A DNA stretch of 12,440 bases from 2-01-FULL-49-10 sp041652335 (GTDB taxonomy: Bacteria > Patescibacteriota > Kazan-3B-28 > UBA10110), in assembly GCA_041652335.1 (NCBI GenBank), contig JBAZHL010000020.1, positions 1-12,440 on the forward strand. The letters run 5' to 3'. The notes beneath the pieces are model-generated. The model was not told where the DNA came from and ran no database searches. It saw nothing but the letters and a program-made list of their open reading frames with translations. Position numbers and translations under genes: made by a program. Shown here piece by piece: positions 1-8,570 of this stretch (position 1 is its first letter; each line of letters starts with the position of its first letter).

Positions 1-1215
1 CTTGAAATAACTGGCGTGGCTAACCTATATAACAACGGTGCAGACAACCCACCCGTTAGTGTTACCCGTCCGTCGAGTCCAGCTACTCATATCTACTCCC
101 CCCAGGCCACCGATATATATAGATATCTTTATAAAAGTGATACTCTAACCGCCACTTTAGATTTTAGCTCTGGCAGTGCTGAATTCGGTTACGTTTATGG
201 CGGGGGCAAAACTGCTGACCAGATAAAGATCCAAGCCACGGCGGTGTTCTACGATGGCGAGATAAAACAGGGCGCCGAGCTCCCCTTCGCCGATGAAAAA
301 ATTATTGCCACTACAAATCAGGTGCCTTCGCCCCAATACCAGAAAGGGGATATCTACTATCAAGCCTCTTTTGCACCGGCAAAGGTGAACCCGCAGAAAG
401 AGATAAACGTTAAGCTAACTATTAAATCGGTGGATGCCAAAACTGGCCAGATTAACACTAATCCATACCAACGGGTACGGGTTGAACTCTGGCCAATGCG
501 GGCATTTTACGCGTTTAAAGAAGCTCGATTTGAAGAAGCGGGTAAGTTTTTGGCAGCTTCGATAATAAACATACCGATTGAGGGAGGGGGCGGCACCTCT
601 GGCTGGCATACTTACGACGATAAGACCGGCGAACGGCTCTCTGGCACAATCGGTTCCCCCAATACCGATAACCCCAGCATTATCCGAAGCATCTATTGGT
701 ATCTAATTGAAGGAGACAACAGCCTCACCGCTAATACATCAACCGAAGTCGAGCAGAAAACGCTAACTTGGGTAGAACAACAGATCATTAATTACCAGAA
801 GGCGTATTTAAATAAGGTATATGACGAAAAGCAGATGGCCGACTACCTATCTTCGATGGAGTTGCTGCCCACTCACGTTAATTACGCCGAATTAGATCTG
901 GTAGATGGTGTTGGCGAAGTTTATTTCCGCTATTCTGGCAATGTCGGGGCAATTCCCTATGTGACCTTTACGATTAGCCCAGAAAATTTCTTTGGCAGTG
1001 CCGGCGGCAAGATCCCCTACTGCGACAGCGATGGTGAGTGGTACAGTAGTCTACTTCCGGCTGGTAATCATCGTTACGAAGATGATTTTTGCATTCCAAA
1101 ACCACCAACCACCACCGCAGCCAAAGTGCTCTACGGTGATTGGTTAACCGAAGCTGGATTCAAACAACTACAGCAGAGGATCCAAACTATTACCTATCTA
1201 CCCATTGATCGCTAA
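1..1215 (+). CDS. Secreted surface protein, N-terminally truncated by window edge
   Basis: The frame is open from base 1 with no stop before it. The GTG at 16 is therefore only the first possible internal start, and the true N-terminus and any signal peptide lie upstream. The 404 visible codons are rich in beta-type sequence, Thr, Ser and Tyr. Two blocks match the next protein: KGDIYY followed ~30 residues later by KTG and NPYQRV (about residues 110-153 counted from the GTG), and LVDGVGEVYF through the C-terminal NHRYED and YLPID (about 295-398). A Gly-rich loop lies near 189-194. An earlier SGSAEFGYV stretch near 52-60 resembles the GVGEVYFRY block, so another repeat unit may precede. There is no C-terminal membrane segment. 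The domain family is not recognised; a secreted or cell-surface role is inferred from the anchored paralogue that follows. It ends TAA, 5 nt before the next start. Confidence 0.8.
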   Translation, partial: LEITGVANLYNNGADNPPVSVTRPSSPATHIYSPQATDIYRYLYKSDTLTATLDFSSGSAEFGYVYGGGKTADQIKIQATAVFYDGEIKQGAELPFADEKIIATTNQVPSPQYQKGDIYYQASFAPAKVNPQKEINVKLTIKSVDAKTGQINTNPYQRVRVELWPMRAFYAFKEARFEEAGKFLAASIINIPIEGGGGTSGWHTYDDKTGERLSGTIGSPNTDNPSIIRSIYWYLIEGDNSLTANTSTEVEQKTLTWVEQQIINYQKAYLNKVYDEKQMADYLSSMELLPTHVNYAELDLVDGVGEVYFRYSGNVGAIPYVTFTISPENFFGSAGGKIPYCDSDGEWYSSLLPAGNHRYEDDFCIPKPPTTTAAKVLYGDWLTEAGFKQLQQRIQTITYLPIDR

Positions 1216-1220
1216 ATCGA

Positions 1221-2183
1221 ATGAACAGACCTCTAATTATTAGCTTAGCCACATTTGGGATCGTCATTGTTTCATCGATGGCTACCCAAATGATTATCGG
1301 AGGTGTCGCCGAAGCTCAAACCCCTACCGCGACGGAGGCTATGTTAGATTCACAAGTTAGCCGACGGGTTAAAGGTGAGATCTATTACGATATTGATTTT
1401 TCGACCGATAAGATCAGTCGAGGCAAGGAAAAACGATTTAAAATTACCGTTACCGCCATTAATACAAAAACGGGCGAGGTAGATAAAAACCCTTTCCAGC
1501 GAGTAAAACTAACCGCCTTGCCGATAGGAGTATCAAAGACCGACTCGGGCAATACCAGTTGGACACCCTCCGGCACATTCTCAGAAAACACTAACTCTAT
1601 CTATGCCGAACAGATTTCTGGCTATTCTATTCAGCACGTGGTCACGGCAGCTGGCATGCGACCAGTTAGTAGTTTTGACCTGATCGATGGGACAGCAGAG
1701 GTTAGCTTCTCGTTGACTCAAACCCCCGCCGATGATAATTATGTCGGATTTATGGTAACACCAACTACCTGGCCTATCGCGCCCGGTATTCAATCGGCAA
1801 AAGCTTATCGCCTAAGTTTGCAGACCCCCCGCCAACCGGCCAATCACCACTTCTTGTACAAAGAGTGGCAGGTCGATGATGCCATGGCCGAACATGTTTT
1901 TACCATCGCCACGTTGCCAGTCGATAACGCACCTCGCCAATCTATGACTGAGTTAGGCACCTATGAATCAGAAGAGTCAGTAATCGACCAACCTCAAAAC
2001 GAAACCACTCAGAACACCGTGATCCCTCCGGCTGCCAACTTGACTCAACCAGAGTACAACGGGACATCGGCTACTAATTTGAGACTACGTTTTTGGTTGT
2101 GGGTAGTCGGCGGGGCAATCGTCTTAACGATAGCCGCCTTAAGTTGGTTGAGCCTAAAAAAGCGCTCCCAGAAAGTAAAATAG
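1221..2183 (+). CDS. Membrane-anchored surface protein, paralogue of the preceding gene
   Basis: This 320-residue protein has an N-terminal signal-like segment (about residues 4-30, ending near AEA-Q at 30-33). A beta-rich ectodomain follows, then a low-complexity Gln/Asn/Thr/Pro stalk at about 240-285, one membrane helix near 291-311 and a basic tail (KKRSQKVK). The predicted topology is an ectodomain outside the cell with a short cytoplasmic tail. The ectodomain shares KGEIYY, KTGEV, NPFQRV, LIDGTAEVSF and a final TLPVD with the upstream protein, so the two arose by tandem duplication. The ATG at 1221 lies 5 nt after the upstream TAA and has no visible Shine-Dalgarno sequence, which suggests translational coupling. 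The family is not recognised. The upstream protein may be the soluble partner and this one the anchor, but that is inference. Confidence 0.88.
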   Translation: MNRPLIISLATFGIVIVSSMATQMIIGGVAEAQTPTATEAMLDSQVSRRVKGEIYYDIDFSTDKISRGKEKRFKITVTAINTKTGEVDKNPFQRVKLTALPIGVSKTDSGNTSWTPSGTFSENTNSIYAEQISGYSIQHVVTAAGMRPVSSFDLIDGTAEVSFSLTQTPADDNYVGFMVTPTTWPIAPGIQSAKAYRLSLQTPRQPANHHFLYKEWQVDDAMAEHVFTIATLPVDNAPRQSMTELGTYESEESVIDQPQNETTQNTVIPPAANLTQPEYNGTSATNLRLRFWLWVVGGAIVLTIAALSWLSLKKRSQKVK

Positions 2184-2209
2184 TTAGACAGGCGACCTAA
2201 TCGAGGTTA

Positions 2210-2238
2210 TTGACCAACTGCCATTTAAGTGGTAGGTT
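2210..2238 (+). promoter_or_regulatory. Likely sigma70 promoter for the lipoprotein gene
   Basis: A -35 TTGACC (2210-2215), a 17-nt spacer and a -10 TAGGTT (2233-2238) lie in the 93-nt gap before the lipoprotein gene. The spacer holds the short palindrome CCATTTAAGTGG. The predicted transcription start is near 2245. Confidence 0.5.
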
Positions 2239-2276
2239 GCAGGTGATTTCACATACTGTTTTGGAGGTGATGCTAA

Positions 2277-2837
2277 GTGACGAACGTTAAAAACTTGCTG
2301 CTGCCATTTGGAGCAGCGCTCTTGATGCTGATGCTCTTGGCCAGTTGCCATGTTAGCGCTGAGCCAACAAAGGGTAACATATTTATTAACGATCAGCGTA
2401 TCCCCCTGGAAAAGATCAGTTGCGATGCTGAGAAGCTGATCATCACCATCCCCGACGGCTACCCCAGCTTTAAAACGGGAGAGACCATCACCCTCTCCGT
2501 CCGAGAAGCGGGGGCTCTGTCTGACAGGATGGCCAAGATCTCCAAACGATCTGGCTATGGCACCGAATCCGCCATGCAGATGTTAATGAACATCTACCAG
2601 ACAACTAATGACGGCATCTGCGATTGGGAGTGCCAACCAATACCTTTGGTGGCAGTGCCGGGCAATTCCCGCCAGTACCAGATCAATACCGACGGTCACG
2701 TGGCCAAGCAATACCCGCCAACCAGTAAATCGACACCCAAGAATTCGGATTGGTCCTACACCTATGACAACCTCCCAGCGGGGCCCTACATCTGGTTATT
2801 TGGCGGCATCGCTAACCCCGTTATCTTGATAGAGTAA
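2277..2837 (+). CDS. Predicted small lipoprotein, unknown function
   Basis: This protein of 186 residues starts at GTG, chosen because a near-perfect Shine-Dalgarno sequence GGAGGTGA (2263-2270) sits 6 nt upstream. The N-terminus is a lipoprotein signal: a short polar start with Lys5, a hydrophobic run from residue 7 to 21, then lipobox LASC with the lipidated cysteine at position 24. The mature part has Cys49 and a CDWEC pair (Cys115, Cys119), which could be oxidised outside the cell. It ends with a hydrophobic strand-rich segment (YIWLFGGIANPVILIE). No family is recognised. It follows the two surface-protein genes but has its own promoter and strong ribosome site, so its expression may differ. 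Whether the host lipidates such proteins cannot be told here. A plain secreted protein is the alternative. Confidence 0.85.
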   Translation: MTNVKNLLLPFGAALLMLMLLASCHVSAEPTKGNIFINDQRIPLEKISCDAEKLIITIPDGYPSFKTGETITLSVREAGALSDRMAKISKRSGYGTESAMQMLMNIYQTTNDGICDWECQPIPLVAVPGNSRQYQINTDGHVAKQYPPTSKSTPKNSDWSYTYDNLPAGPYIWLFGGIANPVILIE

Positions 2838-2863
2838 TCCCCAGCCATTACTCCACCAACGTC

Positions 2864-2897
2864 AAACCACTCGCTTGGGCAACGAGTGGTTTTTATT
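2864..2897 (+). terminator. Rho-independent terminator after the lipoprotein gene
   Basis: A 10-bp stem AAACCACTCG / CGAGTGGTTT with a 9-nt loop is followed by TTATTT, giving a long T-rich tract on the + strand. It lies between convergent genes. On the minus strand the stem is followed by only three T residues, so it is at best a weak terminator for the opposing gene. Confidence 0.85.
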
Positions 2898-2909
2898 TAC
2901 CCAAAGTAT

Positions 2910-3962
2910 TTATTCAACCGTTAGCTCGGCTGAGAACGGCAACAGGCGAACTAAGTTGCCGCCAGCGCTATTGGTGGGTACCAGGCTAACAATCAATTTA
3001 TTGTAACCAGATAGGTCTTGTTTAGTAGTGAGGCTACTGCGCGCTTCATCCCCTACGGCGTCGAACACCCCCAACGAGGTAACGTCGGATACCACTGGGC
3101 CATTCATCTTGGCCAACCATCCCTCAAAGCGCCAACCGTAGGTTGATAGGGCACTACCATCCAAGGTAGAGAGGGAGATATTAATGTTGGTAGTATCTTG
3201 ATCGGCTCCTTGGCTAAACGAAGCCTGACCGGTGGTAGAGCTTAGATCTAACGGGAACTTTAATACAGCGACTCCCTCACCAAGCTTGCCATCTAACACC
3301 ACCCCACCTAAGCCGCTGATATCGCTTTGGAGCGGACGCAATACTATCTGCAACCGGTTATAACCGGAATAACTACCTAAATTGAAACTGGCAACCGGCA
3401 TCCCATCATCTAAATTAGTCGGATATCCGTCAGCGTCTAAATAGAACCGAGCGGCATCAACTGCCTCACTCAATCCATCACTATCAACCTTGGCCAATTG
3501 GATGCTGTACGCATAAAACTCTGGGTCAATAATGGGCAGCTGGATATCTTCGAAGGTCAGCTTGCCCCCACTGATCTTGGCTACCCCACTGGGGATAGTG
3601 GATGACCGATAAACAATGCTGGTCGAAAAAGTCCTGATGTCTTTGCCAGCCAAAGGCTCGGTGGTAATAGTTCGATGAGTATACCAGTAGTAACCGCCAG
3701 CCGCTAAGGCCAGGATTATCAACAACAGCGCCCAGCCTATCCATTTTTTGCTCCGCTTCTTGACTGTCTTATTAGTTGGTTGCGGCACGCTCAAGCTTGA
3801 TTTGGTAGCGCTAACTGATTGTGACAAAACATTGGTCAATTTTTTGACGGTGTTAGTGGTGGCTTGGCTTAACTGACTGGCCACTGGCAATAATTTGTTG
3901 TTCCCTACCGAAGCGGGAATTGGTTTTGCGGAGCCGTTGGGTTTTTTAATTGGTTCGGCCAT
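2910..3962 (-). CDS. Single-pass membrane protein with two RskA-like extracellular repeats
   Basis: This protein has 350 residues. An N-terminal cytoplasmic part of about 70 residues is Ser/Thr/Lys-rich and ends in a basic cluster (KKRSKK). A membrane helix follows at about 74-94, then an extracellular region with two related units at about 135-225 and 245-348. Each unit ends in a GYN-L-(3)-L-P motif (SGYNRLQIVLRP and SGYNKLIVSLVP). The second has a FEGWLA...SLGVF stretch near 279-300. This layout resembles the C-terminal domain of RskA-type anti-sigma factors (residues like YxxWLV, SLGxF, LxVSLEP). No zinc-finger anti-sigma N-domain is visible, so an anti-sigma role is not claimed. It starts 5 nt after the stop of the giant surface-protein gene and has no Shine-Dalgarno sequence. 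The two are probably co-transcribed and coupled, so it may anchor or chaperone that protein. Confidence 0.85.
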   Translation of the reverse strand: MAEPIKKPNGSAKPIPASVGNNKLLPVASQLSQATTNTVKKLTNVLSQSVSATKSSLSVPQPTNKTVKKRSKKWIGWALLLIILALAAGGYYWYTHRTITTEPLAGKDIRTFSTSIVYRSSTIPSGVAKISGGKLTFEDIQLPIIDPEFYAYSIQLAKVDSDGLSEAVDAARFYLDADGYPTNLDDGMPVASFNLGSYSGYNRLQIVLRPLQSDISGLGGVVLDGKLGEGVAVLKFPLDLSSTTGQASFSQGADQDTTNINISLSTLDGSALSTYGWRFEGWLAKMNGPVVSDVTSLGVFDAVGDEARSSLTTKQDLSGYNKLIVSLVPTNSAGGNLVRLLPFSAELTVE

Positions 3963-3967
3963 AGTTT

Positions 3968-6900
3968 TTAGTTGAAGATATTTCTAACCCCGTTGATCAG
4001 AATTGTGATCAAATTTATTGCGGTGGCGGTTACTGCTTGACCGGTATCGGCAAAGGCTCCGCCGACATTGAACAGAGAGCTTAATGAGTTAAGAGATGAG
4101 CGGAGGCCGGAATCGGTACCATCACTTGTGTCTGACGAGCTACCGGATGATGAGCCGCTACTTGAGCCACCAGAGCTGCCACTAATCGGCTTACCACTGG
4201 AATCACGTTGCTGACGATTTCCACTCGCATCCATATTAGTTACTTCGTAATCGCCCGCACTGCGATAGTAGCCAATGGCAGAACCGGGCTGCTGATAAGA
4301 CCCCATCTCGTCGATTAGGGCATCGAGCGCGCTCCAGTTGCCATCCTTAGCCTCCTCGCCAGCCTGCTTCACATATTTTTTAGTTCGCTCACTCTTGCTG
4401 TCACTGCGATAAACGCTATCCATATAGATATCCATAGCCAGATCCCCTAAAACGTCGTAAGCTTTTTGATACTCCGGGTCGCTCGACGGAATAGGGTTGT
4501 TACCCGAACCCTGTAAGGCATTGTAGATAATGCTGCGGATATTACCCAGCCCTTGTTTATCACCGTAACCAGTCTGGTTGGCGATCTTATCTAATTCGGC
4601 CTTGATCTTGTCTTGGTTGGTTTTGCTTAGGAACGAGAGGCCCTGAAGCCGGCTCCATGCGCTACTCGATGCGGCGCCCATGTCGGTTGCTTCCAAAGAT
4701 TTATTGGGGTCGAACTCAAACTCCTGGGCGGTGGTGTCGTCCTCTTCTTCTTGATCGTCTCCCTCGGAGCTACTGGCGCTCCGCAACTGAATACCGGCGT
4801 CGTCGCTTTCTACCTTATATTCTGTGGTTTCTTCTTTTACTTCGTGCGACACTGTACCGCTATACTCCTCCATCCCAGTTTCGTACCGCATATATCGCCG
4901 AAGGTTAAAATAGCCATAACCGCTAACTCCCACTCTCACACTCCCTGAACTTTTAATATCTTTTTTTAGACTACTCTGATAATTCTTTCCATCCACCCCG
5001 AAGTTAATAGTGTCTAACTCACCACCCGACACCCGTGTAAACTGAACCTCTATCGCCGTAATACCCAACCTTATGGATGTGTCATACTCACACTCAAAGA
5101 TACGGGCTGATGGAGTACATTTAAATGAATCCCAAACTTGTTTGGCAGCCTCAGCCACCTCCTGGTCCGGGGTAAGCTTGGCAATGACTTTATCTCTTGC
5201 GCCCACACTTTCCGCTGTTTGATCAGTCCCAAATACTTCCACCAAAACTACACCCTCGCCGGTGGCTGATTTTTGAGTAGTCGGTAGTTGTACAACAAAC
5301 TTATAATCATAGCTTTCACCCACGGCAAGGGTAAAATCGCCATGGCTAACCTTGGTGCCCGCCCCTTGGATACTGGTACCGGGATCTATTTTAATGGGGC
5401 CTTGGGTAACCGTTGCTTGGCTATACAATTCCAAGCTTGTCTGTGAAGTATTCTTAATAACTACAGATACAACCTTGCTATCTCCTGATGCCAGGGAAAC
5501 ATCGACTGGAGAAACCGATAGAGTCACCCGACCCTTGGTATCTTTTTCCGCATTACCAGACCCTTTGCCGCTACCAGAACCGGAGCCGCTACCACTACCA
5601 GTCCCACCGCCGACGCTGCCACCAGTGGTGTCTTTAACCGTAAACGTTATCTCGGTGGGACTACCTTCGGCGTCGACGCGAGCGTTAACATCACTATAAA
5701 ATTTATGGAGGAATCTAACCGTGACCGGGTTACGGCTGGAGATCCCCATAAAAAAGTAAACCGTCAGCATGCCTTGCTCATTGGTATTGGCAGTGATAGA
5801 TTTATAGACCTTCCCGTTGCCTGAGCAGTAGCTACTGGCGCCTGGGTCGCAAGCTACTGATCCAGTTTTGGCGATGGTCCCACCATTATTAACCGTAGCA
5901 ATAACTTCAGCATTGGGAACTGGTTCGCCGTCTCCACTAGTGATAGATATATCAATGGAGGTATACCCATTTCCCTCATCACCCAGCTTATTAATGATGG
6001 TAATGTCGTCCCGATCACCGGACTTGCCGCCGCGCATATCGCTGGCCGCGCCCGAATAGGTGTGGTCTCCCACATTACGAGTCGGGGCATTAAGCTCGGT
6101 TATCCCAGCGGTAACTGACATTTTTTGCACTCGGTTGCTGGATAGTGGATTATCGTAAGCCGTATTTAAGGTGAAAACCCGAGTACCAGATAGTGACTTA
6201 CCATTTAGGGTAGCTGTTGCCTCAAACAAAAGACTGACTTTGTCCCCCTTAGCCTCCGGCTGGAAGGTGGTGGTGTATTCCCCTTCTGAACCGCTAACGG
6301 CGGTTACAGTAGTACATCCGGTTGGCTTGTTAAAGCGGGCACCGCTAACCGGGTTACCGTTATAATTGGCTACGATCTTGATCGGGAATAAGGTAGTGTC
6401 GCCCGACCCACTATCCGACCGGCTGATGTCTAAAGTGATCAAGCCAGTGCTCTGCCCCGACGAGTCGCCGGTAACATCGTTATCGTTTTCCTCACCAGCA
6501 TCGTCGCCAGTATCTTCCTCCTGGGTTTCTTCTCCCGGCATACCCTGCTGAAATTTGGCGGTCACCGTCTCACTGGTATTATCGCGTGATCGACCACCAC
6601 CTGATGGCAAAGTTACCTGGCCGGTGGCAGTAACGGTGATCCAGCGATCACCTGACGGTACCGTAAAACTAACCGGGAGAAAAGATGAGTCACCAGTATT
6701 GCCAGCGGACGCTTTTGCTTCCCCGGGAGTGATCTTTGTTCCATCATCAGCTTGCACTGTTATCTTTACATTGCCAGACTGCATGTCACCGTTATACGTC
6801 AGAGTGCCAGAGACTTTAAAACTACGATCATCGGAGTTGATATACTCAGGGACAGATAAGGTGACTACCGTTGGATAATTTGACTCCGTTTGTCCCGAGC

Positions 6901-7555
6901 CATCTCCGCCAGTTGATGGCGTACCATCTTCTGTCTCGGTCGTCTCTTCCATATCCATATCAGACGGCTGGGCGGACACTCCCCCATATAATGAAGTGTT
7001 GGGGTTATCACAAATAATGGTGGCATTGGTAGATGACACCGTATCATCCTTATTCCATTCTTTGGTTGATTCACTCTGGGCATACGCCACACCCACCAAA
7101 CTTTGGGCAGTAGGCTGCTCGGCCGATAGGGCTAAATTAGCCACCGCGCTAACATCTACAATATCCTCCACCGAATTACCAGCTATATAGGTAAAGGTGG
7201 CCTTGCCAGTGGCGTCAGTTTTTAAATCCTTCTCACCGATCTTGCCATTTTTATCCGGAAATAGTTCGCTACCATTAACCCCCTTGATCGGATAGTTGGC
7301 TAACGGCTGACCATTTTTGGTTAGAGTTGCGGTAAAAGTGATCTTGTCATCGCTCTTGGTGATATCAACCACCCGTTTATCAGGAACCAATACTAAATTG
7401 ACTCCGTCGGTTAACGAGTTAGTGGTTTGGGCTTGTGAGTGACGACTAAAGCTGGGAAGTACTAACAAAAACAACCCAATCAAACAGACCAACAGCCACA
7501 CCAATGGCGATAACGAGACTGGCTGTTTCTTTTTGCGGGAGCGAGTCTTACCCAA
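3968..7555 (-). CDS. Giant secreted multidomain adhesin-like protein
   Basis: This protein has 1195 residues. A basic N-terminus and hydrophobic segment (about 17-36) form a signal peptide or anchor. Residues about 50-145 look like an invasin-type Ig-like domain (GQPLANYPI, then KTDATGKATFTY). Further beta-sandwich units lie at about 228-335, 370-465 and 520-640, the last with GEPVPNAEV and NEQGMLTVYF. Acidic or Thr/Glu-rich linkers lie at 199-224, 339-366 and 931-946, and a Gly-Ser linker at 649-668. Residues about 676-775 resemble a COG1470/DUF916-like sandwich. Residues about 965-1100 are helical, followed by a Ser/Gly linker and a hydrophobic C-terminal helix (about 1163-1193). The start is TTG at 7555 with no Shine-Dalgarno sequence; no in-frame ATG lies nearby upstream. 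Likely a cell-surface stalk or adhesin. Domain names are by eye only. Confidence 0.88.
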   Translation of the reverse strand: MGKTRSRKKKQPVSLSPLVWLLVCLIGLFLLVLPSFSRHSQAQTTNSLTDGVNLVLVPDKRVVDITKSDDKITFTATLTKNGQPLANYPIKGVNGSELFPDKNGKIGEKDLKTDATGKATFTYIAGNSVEDIVDVSAVANLALSAEQPTAQSLVGVAYAQSESTKEWNKDDTVSSTNATIICDNPNTSLYGGVSAQPSDMDMEETTETEDGTPSTGGDGSGQTESNYPTVVTLSVPEYINSDDRSFKVSGTLTYNGDMQSGNVKITVQADDGTKITPGEAKASAGNTGDSSFLPVSFTVPSGDRWITVTATGQVTLPSGGGRSRDNTSETVTAKFQQGMPGEETQEEDTGDDAGEENDNDVTGDSSGQSTGLITLDISRSDSGSGDTTLFPIKIVANYNGNPVSGARFNKPTGCTTVTAVSGSEGEYTTTFQPEAKGDKVSLLFEATATLNGKSLSGTRVFTLNTAYDNPLSSNRVQKMSVTAGITELNAPTRNVGDHTYSGAASDMRGGKSGDRDDITIINKLGDEGNGYTSIDISITSGDGEPVPNAEVIATVNNGGTIAKTGSVACDPGASSYCSGNGKVYKSITANTNEQGMLTVYFFMGISSRNPVTVRFLHKFYSDVNARVDAEGSPTEITFTVKDTTGGSVGGGTGSGSGSGSGSGKGSGNAEKDTKGRVTLSVSPVDVSLASGDSKVVSVVIKNTSQTSLELYSQATVTQGPIKIDPGTSIQGAGTKVSHGDFTLAVGESYDYKFVVQLPTTQKSATGEGVVLVEVFGTDQTAESVGARDKVIAKLTPDQEVAEAAKQVWDSFKCTPSARIFECEYDTSIRLGITAIEVQFTRVSGGELDTINFGVDGKNYQSSLKKDIKSSGSVRVGVSGYGYFNLRRYMRYETGMEEYSGTVSHEVKEETTEYKVESDDAGIQLRSASSSEGDDQEEEDDTTAQEFEFDPNKSLEATDMGAASSSAWSRLQGLSFLSKTNQDKIKAELDKIANQTGYGDKQGLGNIRSIIYNALQGSGNNPIPSSDPEYQKAYDVLGDLAMDIYMDSVYRSDSKSERTKKYVKQAGEEAKDGNWSALDALIDEMGSYQQPGSAIGYYRSAGDYEVTNMDASGNRQQRDSSGKPISGSSGGSSSGSSSGSSSDTSDGTDSGLRSSLNSLSSLFNVGGAFADTGQAVTATAINLITILINGVRNIFN

Positions 7556-7575
7556 AACGATGAATATAAATGATA

Positions 7576-7610
7576 GCTACTTATATAGTATATCAAATAA
7601 CCCCATCCAA
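7576..7610 (-). promoter_or_regulatory. Possible extended -10 promoter for the giant surface-protein gene
   Basis: Reading the minus strand, TGA immediately precedes TATACT (positions 7595-7587), an extended -10 motif. The -35 region is poor. An alternative pairing is TTGGAT, 17 nt, TATATA. The leader would be only about 30 nt and lacks a Shine-Dalgarno sequence. Confidence 0.4.
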
Positions 7611-7618
7611 TGTTTTAC

Positions 7619-7640
7619 AAAAAAAGACGGCAACCGTCTG
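7619..7640 (-). terminator. Rho-independent terminator of the HAD phosphatase gene
   Basis: On the minus strand AGACGG-TTG-CCGTCT (7639-7625) is followed by a run of Ts (7625-7619). It ends the phosphatase transcript before the giant surface-protein promoter, so the two are separate units. Confidence 0.85.
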
Positions 7641-7665
7641 GTCGGGAGTTAACCCAACCAAGTCG

Positions 7666-8325
7666 TTACCGCCACTTAGTTAGCCGGAAAACAATGCCTT
7701 CCAGCCAACGCTTATAGGCAATATAGACCGCGTCGCGACCTAATGGCCTGACCAACACCGATCTAATCCCGGATCGCCGCGCTCCCCGAATGTCCGTAAA
7801 AATCTGATCCCCTACCACCACCGTATTATGCTTATTAGCACCAGGCAGTTGAGCCATAGCAGCTAAAAAAGCTTTGGGGTGTGGCTTAGTGTAGGGACGA
7901 ACCGCGCAGACATACTCAGCCCTTAGCAGCTGAGCCACCCGCGCCACTCGACCCTCACGCTTCTTGCTGGGGAAGATGATGTTGGAGAGAATTACCACTC
8001 CACCAATCAGCCCCCGGATTCTGGCCGTTCTGATCATATCCACTACATTCGGATCAATCTCTTCTGACCCTGGATAGCATAGTGTATTGTCCAGATCCAG
8101 GATGAGATAGATCGAGCCATAGTGCGATAGCCTGACAATATCTAACTGCGGCAGGCTATTGATGATATAGTCCGGCTTTAACCAGGCTAACCGCTTCCGC
8201 CAAAACTCTCTCCACTGCTGTCTATCGCCGTAGCGATAGTTCCGGTAGATACAAAATAGACAGACGATGACCACTAACGACGCTACCGTCGCCAGTGTGT
8301 AAAACACAACAGACAACGGAGTCAT
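7666..8325 (-). CDS. Membrane-anchored YqeG-like HAD phosphatase (subfamily IIIA)
   Basis: This protein has 219 residues. HAD motif I is DLDNT (Asp77, Asp79, Thr81), with the nucleophile and acid/base aspartates intact. Motif II is ILSN (Ser114), motif III Lys147 in TKPHP, and motif IV GDQIFTD (Asp173, Asp178). The stretch LKPDYIINSL before motif I and GARRSGIRSVLVRPL after motif IV match the YqeG/HAD-IIIA family. Unlike typical cytosolic YqeG (about 170-180 aa), it has an extra N-terminal membrane helix at about 5-26, so the catalytic domain is probably tethered to the inner membrane face. The substrate is unknown; some relatives act on phosphatidylglycerophosphate (Gep4/PgpP-type), which would fit membrane tethering but is inference. 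The ATG has a good Shine-Dalgarno sequence (GAGGTGA, 8335-8329). It is a single-gene unit with its own promoter and terminator. Confidence 0.9.
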   Translation of the reverse strand: MTPLSVVFYTLATVASLVVIVCLFCIYRNYRYGDRQQWREFWRKRLAWLKPDYIINSLPQLDIVRLSHYGSIYLILDLDNTLCYPGSEEIDPNVVDMIRTARIRGLIGGVVILSNIIFPSKKREGRVARVAQLLRAEYVCAVRPYTKPHPKAFLAAMAQLPGANKHNTVVVGDQIFTDIRGARRSGIRSVLVRPLGRDAVYIAYKRWLEGIVFRLTKWR

Positions 8326-8446
8326 ACCTCACCTCTCTTTTGTTGTACTTAGACATTCAACGTCCCCACTAAGGCCGTGTCAACAACCCATTCTCATGAC
8401 CTAAAAGCTTAGGTTATTAAGTTTTCAAAGAGCCCCATTACATCGT

Positions 8447-8504
8447 AGTATGTCCTAACTGGACTTTGGTGTCAATCAAAAAAGTAGTCCCACAAAGGAG
8501 ATTT
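8447..8504 (-). promoter_or_regulatory. Promoter module copy 1, upstream of the HAD phosphatase
   Basis: On the minus strand the -35 TTGACA (8475-8470) is separated by 17 nt from the -10 CATACT (8452-8447). Upstream of -35 is a T-rich run and the element CTCCTTTGTGGG (8500-8489). The whole block is shared with 10074-10132 at about 49 of 58 aligned positions by eye. The predicted start is near 8440, about 115 nt before the phosphatase ATG. Confidence 0.7.
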
Positions 8505-8570
8505 GGGTTATGGCGTCCCAGTGAACCGGGAAAGTGGAGTCTGGTCGAAAGAAAACAGATGGGATTTAAG

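Noticed and set aside
5352..5699. 115-codon + strand frame rich in Pro and Leu
   Set aside because: It is the antisense shadow of the Gly-Ser linker region of the giant surface protein.
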